Assembly: GCA_964034945.1 (NCBI GenBank)
Contig: OZ035960.1
Coordinates: 51,215,706-51,279,705, forward strand
Direction: 5' to 3'
DNA: 64,000 bases
Source of the DNA: Chrysopilus asiliformis
Lineage: Eukaryota; Arthropoda; Insecta; Diptera; Rhagionidae
Below are positions 22,241 to 33,613 of this stretch, one piece after another. The notes beneath the pieces are model-generated. The model was not told where the DNA came from, did no database searches, and worked only from the letters and a program-made list of their open reading frames with translations. Numbering within the stretch: the first letter of the stretch is position 1; every line of letters starts with the position of its first letter. The position numbers were made by a program, and so were the translations under genes.

Positions 22241-24180
22241 GTGATTACATATATTTGATTGGGCACATTTGACTTGGCATAATAAAAGTATTATACGAAA
22301 ATATTAAAAGTGTTTTGTGGCAAGCTAACAATCATACAAAAAAAATCTTTAAAATTTACTACTGTCGGTTTTTTATTGAATAAAAAAGAAACACCTAACA
22401 AAAATATTGAAAAATAGTCCACCATAAATAAAAAGGTTTTCATATTTAAATCTCATTATAATAGCAGACAGAAAAGATATGAAAGTAGGTAATAAAAAAG
22501 AACTTTTAAATTAATTAAGTCTAAAGTTTAAAGGTGGAAAAAATGAAATCGATCATCATCAAATAGCTCACAAAATATGGGTCTGATCAGATAAATTGGT
22601 CCTTAAGGAAATTAAATCCTGTATAGTCAAAGTCATCTGGTGTACCCTTTTGTAACTCTTTCCCGTCTATTAAGCTGTCATACTTAGAAAGAAGAATTTT
22701 TCTTTTTGAAGGGGTTTCGTATTTTATTTTTTTCATGACCAATTATCGTAAATAAGGGGTAGGATTATAAGCATAATTCCTGGTAAATGAAAATTGAGTT
22801 TAAGAGTTCAGGATTTCGATGTTCCTAAGGTAAAAGTTTTATTGTATAAGATACATATTGGGTTATTCCACGGAAATAGAAAATAAAACATAAAATGTAT
22901 AAAAAGCCTTCAATTATTGTTCTTCTAAACTTTGTAGCTTCATAGACATATATGATATGGTAGTATCATCGAATTTTTTAAATTTTTAAGTGGTAAAGTG
23001 GAAGAAAATTCTAAGACATAATTTAAAGGCCTGAAAATTTTTAAATACACCGTTTGGTCCACAGGACGAATTTTTTTCTGAAAATTTGCACCAAGTTTAC
23101 AGTGGTCAAACGTTCCACATTACGAGGGAGACAGTACCGCGTAACTGTCGCATGTTCCGCCTTGCTAACCATCTCGTAAAGTGTCCCGCATTTGGTGTAA
23201 TGTGTGCCGCATTCGATACTCATTTTCCGCATTGGACCATAGTATCTTCTGTTTTGAACAAAAAATGTACGGAATTAAACGGAGAATTTAAACTTTTTGG
23301 TCATATCGATAAAATTTATTAGTCTTCTTGCCAACAAAAGAAGGGTGCTCGATGACGACGGCTGGGCAATCGTGTATAGCCGCGAACTGATATCTCTTTG
23401 CCAGTCTATTATTTTAATGTCTTTGGTCCATACATAATGTTGTTTTTTCATTCTTTACTCCATAGTCTGTGCATGTGAGATGCTATTGGAATGACGTTAG
23501 GAATCAGAACTGATTTTTACTTCGTCCCTCGCCCGTAAACTTTGGAGTAGCGAATAAAATTACATAACGTCTAAACGGTTTAAAGATGATACAAGAGCAG
23601 TGCTGAACCTTCTACTACTATTGCAGTAGATCTACTACTAATTAAAATACCTTATCGATTCTTGAATAGACGAATTATTTGCCTGCATCTTGAGTTTTTG
23701 GGAATTCTACTAGCTTCAGATATGTGGTCTGGTCACCTTAACTAAATTCTAAAATTGGCAAAAGCTGTGGGATTTGCCTGTGGATAAAACCTTTTAATTA
23801 TTCCACAATACTTGAGGAAAACCCCTCAACATTCTCAATATTTTTGCACACCAATTGCTTTAAATCTTAAAGATGCATTCGTATAAAAACATTGAATAAC
23901 ACATTTAAAACCATTAAATTAATGAAATGTTTAACTTCCAATTTTGATGATCTCATTAAAATTTTCTACATTTCAGATGATAATGACATTACATTTATTT
24001 GGTTTTTCGAAATGATTCAGCGGCCTTACACAAGCAACCATTTGCAACTCAGGTTACGCATTTGCAATTCTATCAGTAGATGCTTTACACTTTGTTTGTT
24101 TGTTTTACTATTATTAAATTTAAATAAAAAAAAACCCCTGGTCTCAAAGTGGCGGTAGGAAATCCGTTTATGCGACGGTT
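22241..24180. other. No gene seen
   Basis: AT-rich DNA. Small frames at 23041-23322 overlap on both strands across a locally GC-richer patch and show no domains. Confidence 0.4.
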
Positions 24181-24720
24181 ATTTTGTGACCCGTAACAAT
24201 AAAACGGGGTTCAAATTGGTTACTTTGTAACCGATCATAAAAAAAACTGCTTCAAATCTGATACTTTGTGACCAGTCACAATGAAAATGGTTGCAAATCA
24301 GTAGCTTTGTGACCAGTCGCAAAGTTGTTGTTTTTCGTTATTTTTATCGATACCAATGTTTGTAATATAATTCACTTACAAACAGTGGTATTAAAGTATA
24401 AATAGTCAACTTTGGACCAAGGAAATCATACTTACATCGTTTTGTCATGATCGAATTGATCTGCCCACCCCCTCCCATCCATTACCAAACTTCGTCACAA
24501 AAAAGGTTTCTCGGAAACGGTTGTGCAACCGTTACTTTGCCACTATAGTTACTAAAATACTGGGCAAAAACTGTTCCATAAATTTTGTAGCGAATTAACA
24601 ACCAATTTGAACCCGTATATTTTGCAATCCAGGATGTGTGACCGTCGTCGTGCAAGCAGCATGTGACCATTTTTGGTTACTTGGGTACACCACACGGCGT
24701 CGTCTGTATCCCTTAAATAG
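24181..24720. repeat. 41-bp tandem repeat with GTAACC/GGTCAC motifs
   Basis: CAAAT(T/C)...ACTTTGT(A/G)ACC(A/G) units start at 24212, 24253 and 24294, a 41-bp period. Related GTGACC and GGTTAC motifs continue, inverted, to about 24685. A related block is at 38845-38950. The segment ends near a GATGATGACGATGATG tract (24747-24764), like the tail at 55788-55798. It may be one dispersed element. Confidence 0.5.
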
Positions 24721-25850
24721 CTACTAAAGGGCTGCCAGCGCCCATTATGATGATGACGATGATGTGCTCTTGATAGCGGTAGACCATGGAGAAGTTAATC
24801 TGTTAATTAATTATTGGATTTCGCTTGCAAATTGTTGAATCAGGGAATAACTCATGAATTTTGATATTAAGTACCTCTTAAGAGTTTCGATTACACTACA
24901 GCTTCAACGTACAAAATTTATCCCTTCACAAATAATAACTCGGTATAAATGCATATTCAACCATTTCGGATTGTGATTTAATCGCAATGTCTGCCAGATA
25001 CACTAACGAAATCATTGGATAAATTTTGTTTTTGTTGTCTCTGTACTCCTAGAAGCAACGAGTAAAAAAATATTAAGAATGAAGGAGTCTGATTTAAAAT
25101 TCAAGGTATGCAACCGGGTAAAAATTAATTTTATTTTGGTTCAATTTTCGCCATTGACCAATGCTATAAGAAATTGTGTTGAATGTAATCAGACGCTTAT
25201 TTGAATGCAAAGGTTTCATTTTCATTGTGATTGAATTTTTCACACCTTTCTTCCGCACTATCTTCTCTAATTTTTCATTTTACATCAGGAAAGATTGCAT
25301 GTTGAAATTAAAAGGTTGCCTGTGCATGCTAAATAGATATTTTCATTTGAGAATTTTCATAGTTTGGAATTTTCCTGAAATCCTTGATAAACCCAAAAAC
25401 AATTCAAATCAAAATTTATAAATGGTGTATTTTTTAGCACGAAAAGTTTTTTTTTAGTGTTGAATTGAACTTATCAAGGGATCTAGGACTGTATAAGAAC
25501 AAACACACCTTTCTAAAATTTAGAATTTCTAGAGCAGAATTATAGAACTTGATTTTCTGGCAGGCCAAAATTTCACTACCAAACTCTAGGGCTAATACGG
25601 CCAGTAATCGGTGATAGGTAAATTTTGGGTTCCCCATTAATTAAACTTGCGCCAGTGCAAGACAACGCGGCGCTTGGGGCGAAACCTGTATTTGGAGAAA
25701 TCTGTATGTGGAAAAACCATTCAAAAAGAAGAGGTTTGTCTCAATTTTCACTTTCCTCTTCTATAGAGGGAAAGTATTGTATTTATGGTGGAGACCGCCT
25801 CGTCAACGGGGGCAGATAGAAAATTTCTGATCAGTACGAAATCCGTTTCA
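24721..25850. other. No gene seen
   Basis: AT-rich DNA with short unsupported frames on both strands. Confidence 0.4.
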
Positions 25851-26060
25851 GGTAAAATTATGAGAATGTCCATCTATCTGTCGGTCTGTGCGTTTCACGT
25901 ATCTTAAATAGCTCGAGAACGCGTTGACCTAGCGACTTGAAATTTTTTGTGAATAACAGAATTCGCAGTTTTCTATCAACTTTTTGAAAAGTAACTGTAG
26001 CTACAACGGGTACCTCCCATATAATTTTTTTTTTGAAAAAATGCAGTTTTTTTAAGATTT
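25851..26060 (+). repeat. GACA-type repeat, left part, interrupted by the LTR element
   Basis: GTCCATCTATCTGTCGGTCTG, GACCTAGCGACTTGAAATTTT and the following blocks match the Ra/Rb pattern. The repeat continues at 35398 beyond the retrotransposon. Confidence 0.6.
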
Positions 26061-27716
26061 TGTAGTATGCCAGTGTGAAATTTCACTATATGTTTCATTT
26101 ACTTTACTGATTTTTTTTTTTTTTTTAAAAAGAAGTAAGCAAAAATTTTCTGATCGGAGAGGTCGGGGTGAAGAAAATTGAAAAAAGGACACTTGAGTTT
26201 AATTCATTGAAAAGTCGAGACGAATTATAAAAATCCTGCGAGGTCTTTTTAACGAGTTTTCTAATGATAGAAAGAATTTGAGAACGTCGAAATAATTAAT
26301 ATATGAGTTTTTGTTATACTCGTCGTTAAAATTAACACGGATGATAGAAAATGTTTGATTTTCTTTAAAATTAGTTTTCTTTGTCTGGAAAATTTTTGAA
26401 AAGAAGAGAATAGTTGGATAGAACAGTCTGGAAGAAATTAGAATTTAATAAGGAAGAACTGGCAGTCGAAGAATAGGAAGAATTTCACAAGAGAATCAAT
26501 ATTTTCAAGTCTGCAAGTAAAAAGAATTTTGGAGGAAGTCTCATTTCTTGGCTTGGTTGTGCTTAAGAATTTTTATTGCGTCACAAATTTGTTGCGTCAG
26601 GAATTTGTTACGTCAAGAATTTGTCACGTCAAGAATTTATTACGTCAAGAATTTGTTGCATCATTTTGAGCTTAATACGTCATATGTAATTTTCAAGAAT
26701 TAAGTACAAGAACAAATAAGAGTTATTACAAGAAGACATTTTTTTTTCTTTTTGGGAACATCAGAGATTTGTTTAGCAAGAGTTGTTTTATAAATTTTTA
26801 TTAAAATTTAGAATATTTTCCTTAAAAAAATTAAATAGAACGAGCTCAAATAAGTGGAAAAAATAAGGAAAGTAATCTTTCTAAGATGAAAGAATTTATT
26901 ATAGTCTCTTAATCATATGCATAATTTTTTTTGATGATTTTTTAGCTATGATATTTCTGCAACCGAAGATGTGCACATCCACGGCTGAATTCATTTAATC
27001 AAATCAACCATAAAGAAATATATGAAAAGAGTGAGTAAATATTTGAATATATAATTTGTGCATATTTGTAGGGGATTATTTTTTTGAGTTATTTTGATTT
27101 ATTCTATTACCGTGATCTTATTATCTTATTTGAGAATCGTTAATGTTTGAATTTGATGTGTTATTACAAAATAAGGTTTTATAAATTTAAACTAATTATG
27201 CAAGATTGTGTACAGGTATTTATAACAATTATCAGGAGTTTATGTTTTTGAATAAAACTATTGTTATAATGTGGTAAAAGTTTTTTTTAAAATGGGAGAT
27301 TGAATGATGAAGGGGGAAATGGGCCATTATACATAATTAAGTCAACAAAAGGGATTATTTTGGTAATTGTGTTGTAAATATTTTTATTCGGAAATGGTCA
27401 AAAGACTAGAAAATTCGATAGTCGGACGAACAGACAGACATGAGTACGGATAGACGAACGGACAGTACGATAGACGGACAGATAGACAAACAGATATGTG
27501 GCATATATTTTTGGCATGTACAAATAAATTCTGAAGATGTTCTTCACACGTTCAGTAACAAGGACACCACGAAACCGATGAGCTAAGCCAGGCATAAAGC
27601 TAGCATGCCAAGTTACTGAGTATGTGGGCAGAGGTCGGGGCACTCACTGGCAGGTGATAAGCATGCCCCAATCATCTGTTTGCTGTCACAAAATTCACAG
27701 CAAGGACATCATAACA
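26061..27716 (+). repeat. 5' LTR
   Basis: It starts TGTAGTATGCCAGTG and ends CATCATAACA. The first 30 bases include the palindrome GTGAAATTTCAC (26075-26086), perhaps part of the integrase end. Also present are a T16 run, a 16-bp tandem repeat with ACGTCA boxes (26578-26657), a GACA-rich stretch (27421-27492) and AATAAA candidates at 27251 and 27523. I cannot fix the transcription start or the U3/R/U5 limits. The minus-strand frame 27398-27643 repeats in the other LTR and is not a gene. Confidence 0.95.
26578..26657 (+). promoter_or_regulatory. Five 16-bp repeats with (A/G)CGTCA boxes in the LTR
   Basis: Units start at 26578, 26594, 26610, 26626 and 26642. The first two begin GCGTCA, the next three ACGTCAAGAATTT, and a sixth (26658) is degenerate. 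ACGTCA is the half-site of ATF/CREB-type factors, and another copy lies at 26677. Placement in the upstream half of the LTR suggests an enhancer. The same array is at 34259-34338 in the 3' LTR. Confidence 0.55.
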
Positions 27717-27720
27717 GATG

Positions 27721-27738
27721 TGGCGCCCAACGTACAGG
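27721..27738 (+). other. Primer binding site for tRNA-Lys
   Basis: TGGCGCCCAACGT (27721-27733), four bases after the LTR, is complementary to the 3' end of the conserved tRNA-Lys(CTT), ACGTTGGGCG plus CCA. The match then stops (ACAGG instead of GGGG). tRNA-Lys priming is known for gypsy-type elements. Confidence 0.85.
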
Positions 27739-28807
27739 CATAAGGTTTGAGAGATCGTTCCTTTATGTTAATTGATATATTGAACATCGTGGTTTTTTTT
27801 GTTGCCTTAGATTTTGTCCGCTAAATTCAAAAGTAAAGATATTTTAGTTCGGTTTTTTTTGGCATTCGACATTGGATTTTTGAGTGAAATTATAGAAAAA
27901 TAGGGAATTGGTTTCGATCGCAAGTTAGCCTAATTTAATGATAACATTTCGTTATTAGTTGTGGTTTGTGTTAGAAGCTTAATTCACTCTTTTTCAGATA
28001 ATTGGTGTGGTGATATTTTTTTTTTTTTTTTTTTTGAGCCAGTAGTTTGATGGTAGTCGAGCACTGTTGTCAGGAAGAAATTTTGATCCATGAGATTGAC
28101 TTGTAGTTTTGAATTGGTATTTTTCATGAGCTCATACTTATGATTATATGAGTAGTGATTGTCATGAAAAAGAGCTTTTATAATTCTATGAGAGTTGATG
28201 ACATATTCTTTGAAGCCTGATTTAAAAAGGAAAATTTTAATCAGTTGTTCGGGAATGTGTAGTTAACAAATATTATATTTTATTGATTGAGGCTACATTA
28301 GATAACTAATTACTTTTGTATTGCTCAATTCATTTAAAATAAAAAACATAGGTTTTCATAGATTGAGGCTGCATGAGATGAAAAAATTCTTCTATGTATT
28401 GCTCAATCATATGAGATAGAAAAATTATAGAGTGATATATTTTTTTTTTTGGGAAAATACGGCTTAGATGATATGTGTGATGGACGTTTCTTTTTCTGAA
28501 GTTATTCAATCTCCCAATTTTAATGAATATTAATTGTTACACAAATTGATATACTGATTAATTCTGCAAATACGAATTAATTAAAATAATTGTTTTAATT
28601 ATATATATATATTTAAATTATTTAAATATTGATTCATTGTTCTCTTAATTAGTTTAATATTTTACGAGAGAGGATAGCTTTTATATTTAAACTTTGTGTT
28701 TATTAGATTTTATTGTTATCATTGAGTTAGAAACTTAGGTTAGTTTTCTTAAATAGTAATTCTATAAATTATATCTTAAACTATTTACTTATATATAATA
28801 TTTTAAA
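27739..28807 (+). other. Untranslated leader of the retrotransposon
   Basis: About 1.07 kb, AT-rich, without a supported frame, between primer site and gag ATG. Packaging signals would be expected here but none can be identified by eye. A T18 run lies at about 28018-28035. Confidence 0.7.
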
Positions 28808-30253
28808 ATGAAGAAAGGTAATAATGATACTTACCATCTTCGTTCTAAGAAACCTGAAGATAGGGTAGAAAATCCAAGTAAGGGTTCATCTCGAAAAGTT
28901 CAGGGTAGAAAATCTAATGTTAGTAGGAATTTAGAATTTAGACAGGACATAATTGAGCCTTCTATTCGTACTAACACCATGAATCAGCGGCAGGTATTAA
29001 ACAAAGATACCGCGATTTTAAATACGTGTAAATCTGACAGTCATGCAGCTGGCACTGTTCCAAATGATATGGCACTTTTTGAAAATATAGTGCGTATGTT
29101 ATTTCAAGGGATAATCAGCGAAGGAAATGACACAAATTCAAACACGACTAGAGGCAATCAGGAAGTTTTAAGGCCTCAAGGTCAACGGGATTTTGCTCCG
29201 CGAGCTGAAAACTATAATACAAGAGACCAGCCAGAATTAGTACCAGACAGAAACCATCAAGATTTCCGTGAAAGAGATTTGCATGAAAATCTTCTTTCTG
29301 ACTTTCAAGCTTGGAATCTCAATGGTTCACAGCAACAACCAAATTATAGACCGTCAAATTCAAATAGAAATGCATCGAATCACTTCAGGTCAGAAGCACA
29401 TTCCGTCAACGAGTGCAAACTCGAAAAATGGAATTTGAAATTTAGTGGTACATCGGATTTGTCTGTAGAAGATTTTATATTTAGGGTTGATCGATTAACT
29501 GCTGCTTATGGATATTCACCAATGCAATTAATTACGAAATTCCATGTCTTACTAAGTGGACAAGCCGAAACTTGGTTCTGGGGTTTCATTAAAAAGAATC
29601 CTTCAGCTTCCTGGCTCGACTTAAAAGATGGGTTATTAAAACAGTTTCGTTCATTACAAACTGATTATGACATTTTACGGATTTTGGTAGATAGACGTCA
29701 AGGGATGAGTGAATCTTTTGATGAGTTCTATAACAAAACAGTTAAAGATGCATCGAGACTTCAATCACCTATACCGGAAGTTGATCTAATTAACATGATC
29801 AAACAAAATGTACGTGAAAGACTTGCAGCATTGATTTTCTCCCAGTCTTTTTACACTCTTGAACAATTGCGTGATGGAGGTAGAAGGGCTGAGCAGTATT
29901 TGAATCGAAGATTTGGACCAATGAATAGACAGCCACTGACTGGACAACAGAGACCCATACATGAGGTTGATTGGTGTGAAACAACTGATTATGAACAATC
30001 GGAAGTTTTTCAATCACCGAATATATCTGCTGTTCAAAATCAATCATATAATTTCAAATGTTGGAATTGTGATCAGATAGGTCATTCTTTTATTTATTGT
30101 CCATCCAATGAAAGGAAACTCTTTTGTTGTGTTTGCGGGACCAAAGGGGTTAACACCATATCCTGTACGAATTGCGATAAGGGAAACGGGAGAAGGGGCG
30201 AAGCTCGAACGGGGGTGTTTCGTCACCGATACTCGAACCCCGAGTCAAAATAA
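28808..30253 (+). CDS. gag: Gag polyprotein
   Basis: The 481-residue product forms the capsid shell and binds genomic RNA. Residues 1-200 are polar and low in complexity. About 204-375 is the retrotransposon Gag domain, with landmarks FSGTSDLSVEDFIFRVDRL, AETWFWGF, FRSLQTDYDILRIL and ERLAALIF. Two zinc knuckles follow: C418-X2-C421-X4-H426-X4-C431 is canonical. The second, C440-X2-C443-X4-V448-X4-C453, has valine in place of histidine, a change I associate with arthropod gypsy Gags. The start is the first ATG of the frame, after an AT-rich leader. The stop TAA (30251-30253) lies 64 bases past the slippery site. Confidence 0.95.
   Translation: MKKGNNDTYHLRSKKPEDRVENPSKGSSRKVQGRKSNVSRNLEFRQDIIEPSIRTNTMNQRQVLNKDTAILNTCKSDSHAAGTVPNDMALFENIVRMLFQGIISEGNDTNSNTTRGNQEVLRPQGQRDFAPRAENYNTRDQPELVPDRNHQDFRERDLHENLLSDFQAWNLNGSQQQPNYRPSNSNRNASNHFRSEAHSVNECKLEKWNLKFSGTSDLSVEDFIFRVDRLTAAYGYSPMQLITKFHVLLSGQAETWFWGFIKKNPSASWLDLKDGLLKQFRSLQTDYDILRILVDRRQGMSESFDEFYNKTVKDASRLQSPIPEVDLINMIKQNVRERLAALIFSQSFYTLEQLRDGGRRAEQYLNRRFGPMNRQPLTGQQRPIHEVDWCETTDYEQSEVFQSPNISAVQNQSYNFKCWNCDQIGHSFIYCPSNERKLFCCVCGTKGVNTISCTNCDKGNGRRGEARTGVFRHRYSNPESK
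30181..30242 (+). promoter_or_regulatory. -1 ribosomal frameshift site G GGA AAC
   Basis: GGGAAAC at 30181-30187 is in the register needed for a -1 slip: in the gag frame the codons are GGA (30182) and AAC (30185). The pol frame opens exactly here, its last stop being TAA at 30178-30180. Downstream, CGGGG (30210-30214) can pair with CCCCG (30238-30242), or GGTG (30214-30217) with CACC (30224-30227). The first stem spans a 23-base loop, so structure support is modest. GGGAAAC is an established slippery heptamer in retroviruses and luteoviruses. Confidence 0.8.
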
Positions 30254-33200
30254 ATACAGTGAAGGACCCAGAAATAAAAAAACAAATAATTAGCGACAAT
30301 AATTACCCAGATGTGACAATTTTAAAACGAGATACGATACCTGCTATAGATCACAATTTTCCAAATTTAAATAGTGTACAACCAAAAAGTCTTCATGAGA
30401 GAGTGATTGCTTATCATGAGGCTAAAGATAGGATTTTTAGAGATTTTGTTCCCAAAATTACTTGTAATAAAATTCAAAGAATTCAGAATACGCGGGAAAA
30501 ATTTAAATTGAAACATAGGTTTCACAATGAAATTTCGTCAACTTCTCTGAGTGATGATTTTGACAGTCGTCCTTATGCAGAAGTTGATATTTGTGGGAAA
30601 AAAATTAGGGGACTTTTAGACAGTGGAGCCTCAGTCAGCTGTTTAGGAAAAGATGCTGAGAGTTTCCTAAAGGATATTGGGATGACTCCTCAGAAATTCA
30701 CATCAGAAATAAGGACTGCTAATGGACAAAAACAAAGAATTGTAGGCAAAGTTGTAGTATCAATTACTTATAATAACTTGTCTAAGGACATTGTATTGTT
30801 CATTGTTCCAAGTTTATCGCAGACTTTATATCTAGGTGTTAATTTCTGGCGGGCGTTTGAGATAGCACCCAATATAATCTCCGAGGTTGAGATAAGACAG
30901 GAAATGGCATCTGCAGACCCAAAAGTTCATGATCTTTCGGAAATGCAACGAAAAACTTTACAAGTAGCGATTGATCGGTTTCCTTCATATGATAAGGATG
31001 GATTAGGAAAGACTAGCCTTGAGGAGCATATCATCGAGGTAGAAAATACACAACCGATTAAACAGAGACATTACCCAGTTTCTCCAGCAGTGGAGAAGCT
31101 GATTCATGAGGAGGTAGATAGGATGATTCGACTTGGTGTCATCGAAGAGAGCAATAGTGCGTGGAGCTCACCTGTAGTCCTGGTTAGAAAACCTGGGAAG
31201 AATAGACTTTGTGTGGACTCACGCAAGCTCAATTCGGTCACCAAGAAGGACGCTTATCCATCACATCATGTAGAGGGACTGTTAAGCCGTTTGGAGGATA
31301 CACAATACATTTGTAGTGTGGATCTGAAAGATGCGTTTTGGCAGATTCCTCTGGAGAAGAAGTCTCGGGAGTACACAGCATTTTCGGTACCGGGTCGTCC
31401 CTTGTATCAATTTACAGTTATGAGTTTTGGATTGTGTAATGCGGCGCAACGACTCTGTAGGTTGATGGACAAGGTGATTCCCCATAGACTCCGGCAGAAT
31501 GTGTTTGTCTATCTTGATGATCTACTTGTCGTGGGTAGGTCATTCGATCATATGATTGAACTTCTCAAGGAAGTGGCCGATCGTTTAAAATATGCAGGTT
31601 TGACCGTAAATTTAGGTAAGTGTAAATTCGCTCACAGGGAATTGAAATACTTGGGATATGTTGTAGGTGGTGGATGTCTGAAGGTAGACTCTGGAAAAGT
31701 TGAGGCAATTATGAATTTTCCTGTGCCATCAACAGTAAAACAGGCTCGCCGTTTTCTGGGCATGTGTGGATGGTATAGGAGATTCATACAGAATTTTGCT
31801 TCACTTTCTGCTCCAATTACAGATACTTTGAAGAAGGGTAAATTTCTTTTTACGGATAATGCGAAAAAGGCTTTTGATCTACTTAAGTCAGCGTTAACTT
31901 CAGCACCAGTACTCGGTCATCCAGACTTTTCGAAGCCATTCATAATCCAGTGTGATGCTTCTAAGGATGGAGTGGGAGGTGTCCTTTGTCAGTTGGATGA
32001 GGAAAGTGCTGAGAAACCTATAGCCTACGTATCAAAGAAACTAAACACTGCACAGCGCAATTACTCAATAACTGAGTTAGAGTGTTATGCAGCGATAGTT
32101 TGTATTAAGAAGTTTCGTCCGTATGTTGAGGGATTGCCATTTAAAGTAGTGACGGATCACGCTAGTTTGAAATGGTTGATGAGTCAGCGTGATTTGACTG
32201 GACGTTTAGCTAGATGGAGTTTAAAACTCCAAGGATTCGATTTTTCCATTGAACATAGGAAAGGAAGTCAACACATCGTTCCAGATGCTCTGTCAAGAGT
32301 ATTTTGTGAGGAAATTGAAGGGCCTGAAAACAGAATAATTGAAGTAGACTTGAATTCTTCAGAGTTCAAATCAGATGAGTATTTGGATTTGATAAACACT
32401 ATAAATCAAAACCAAAACCGATTGCCTGATTTGAAAGTTTCTGAAGGATTTGTCTACAAAAAGGTCGATTTTAATAAAGGTGATCCAATCCAAGAATGTT
32501 CAACGTGGAGAATTTGGATCCCATCAAAGCTAACTGAAGGTTTGCTCCAGATGGCTCATCGACCACCTCAAGCTAGTCATGGAGGTATTGCAAAGACGTT
32601 GACTAGACTGCGTTATAAATACTTTTGGCCAAATATGGCTACTCAAGTACGTAACTTTGTTACTCAATGCGATACGTGTAAGGAGTGCAAAGCTACAAAC
32701 CAACAGATGAGACCAAAAATGGGAATTGTTACTTTGGCAGACAGACCGTGGCAAAAACTATATATAGATTTGCTTGGTCCGTATCCTAGATCCCGTGGCG
32801 GAAACACAACAATTTTGGTGATAATAGATCAATTTTCTAAATTTATAATGTTGAAAGCTATGAGTAAAGCTACGACTACTGCCATTATTAAATATATTGA
32901 AAACGATATTTTCCATGTATTTGGTGTACCTGAAAAGATACATTCAGATAATGGTAGTCAGTTTGTGTCTAAACAGTTTAAAAATTTGCTAAATTCATAT
33001 GGGGTGGAACATATTTATACCGCAATTTATTCACCACAAGCCAACATATCAGAGAGAGTCAATCGAACTATTTTAGCTGCGATTAGATCCTATGTCAAAG
33101 ACGATCATAGGAGATGGGATGAAAATCTAGGTGCTATAGCTAGTTCCATACGCAGTTCTCTACATCAGGCTACTTCTTCTTCTCCTTACGAAGTTCTTTT

Positions 33201-33585
33201 CGGGATGAGAATGATCACGCACGGATCTGAATATGCGTTACTTAAGAAGTTAAATGTATTAGAAGATGGAGAAATACAGACATTACCTTCATGTTTGAAG
33301 CAACAAATGTTTAGATCTGGTGTAAAGAAGAGATTAAAGGAAGCTCAAGAACGAAGTCGCAACACATATAATCTTCGTGCCCGAGAAATCACTTTTAGTC
33401 CTGGACAAGTGGTATTTCGAAAGAATTTTGTTCAAAGTGATGCTGCGAAAGCGTATAGTGCTAAGATGGCAAAAAAATATTTGCGCTCAAAGATAGTAAA
33501 AAGGATTGGGATAAACATGTATGAAGTTGAAGATGGCACCGGGAAACTTTTAGGAGTTTATCATGCTAAAGACTTAAAACCGTAG
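30187..33585 (+). CDS. pol: Pol polyprotein: protease, RT, RNase H, integrase
   Basis: The frame is unbroken to TAG at 33583. Residues are numbered from the GTG at 30259. Aspartic protease: D121-S-G-A, with YLGVNFW near 191. Reverse transcriptase about 255-500: VDLKDAF near 354 and YLDD 418-421. RNase H about 560-680: D566, E608, D633 and D676 in PDALSR. Integrase: zinc ligands H767, H774, C804, C807; catalytic D837, D897 and E932, with ERVNR after E932. The C-terminus (YLRSKIVKRIG...YHAKDLKP) is a GPY/F-like module, without a chromodomain. The first ATG encodes residue 142, beyond the protease active site, so translation must enter by frameshifting from gag. All listed catalytic residues are present. 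Confidence 0.95.
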   Translation, partial: REKGRSSNGGVSSPILEPRVKINTVKDPEIKKQIISDNNYPDVTILKRDTIPAIDHNFPNLNSVQPKSLHERVIAYHEAKDRIFRDFVPKITCNKIQRIQNTREKFKLKHRFHNEISSTSLSDDFDSRPYAEVDICGKKIRGLLDSGASVSCLGKDAESFLKDIGMTPQKFTSEIRTANGQKQRIVGKVVVSITYNNLSKDIVLFIVPSLSQTLYLGVNFWRAFEIAPNIISEVEIRQEMASADPKVHDLSEMQRKTLQVAIDRFPSYDKDGLGKTSLEEHIIEVENTQPIKQRHYPVSPAVEKLIHEEVDRMIRLGVIEESNSAWSSPVVLVRKPGKNRLCVDSRKLNSVTKKDAYPSHHVEGLLSRLEDTQYICSVDLKDAFWQIPLEKKSREYTAFSVPGRPLYQFTVMSFGLCNAAQRLCRLMDKVIPHRLRQNVFVYLDDLLVVGRSFDHMIELLKEVADRLKYAGLTVNLGKCKFAHRELKYLGYVVGGGCLKVDSGKVEAIMNFPVPSTVKQARRFLGMCGWYRRFIQNFASLSAPITDTLKKGKFLFTDNAKKAFDLLKSALTSAPVLGHPDFSKPFIIQCDASKDGVGGVLCQLDEESAEKPIAYVSKKLNTAQRNYSITELECYAAIVCIKKFRPYVEGLPFKVVTDHASLKWLMSQRDLTGRLARWSLKLQGFDFSIEHRKGSQHIVPDALSRVFCEEIEGPENRIIEVDLNSSEFKSDEYLDLINTINQNQNRLPDLKVSEGFVYKKVDFNKGDPIQECSTWRIWIPSKLTEGLLQMAHRPPQASHGGIAKTLTRLRYKYFWPNMATQVRNFVTQCDTCKECKATNQQMRPKMGIVTLADRPWQKLYIDLLGPYPRSRGGNTTILVIIDQFSKFIMLKAMSKATTTAIIKYIENDIFHVFGVPEKIHSDNGSQFVSKQFKNLLNSYGVEHIYTAIYSPQANISERVNRTILAAIRSYVKDDHRRWDENLGAIASSIRSSLHQATSSSPYEVLFGMRMITHGSEYALLKKLNVLEDGEIQTLPSCLKQQMFRSGVKKRLKEAQERSRNTYNLRAREITFSPGQVVFRKNFVQSDAAKAYSAKMAKKYLRSKIVKRIGINMYEVEDGTGKLLGVYHAKDLKP

Positions 33586-33613
33586 GTGGTATCGGATTCA
33601 TTTCATATCATAA

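Noticed and set aside
23041..23322. Opposed frames over a GC-richer patch
   Set aside because: They overlap on both strands and show no domain or splice context. The patch may be an old repeat.
27398..27643. 81-residue minus-strand frame, identical at 35079-35324
   Set aside because: It is duplicated only because it lies in both LTRs. It has no domain and no codon evidence.
29786..33000. Minus-strand and alternate plus frames within gag and pol
   Set aside because: They are shadows of the gag/pol reading frames, with no features of their own.
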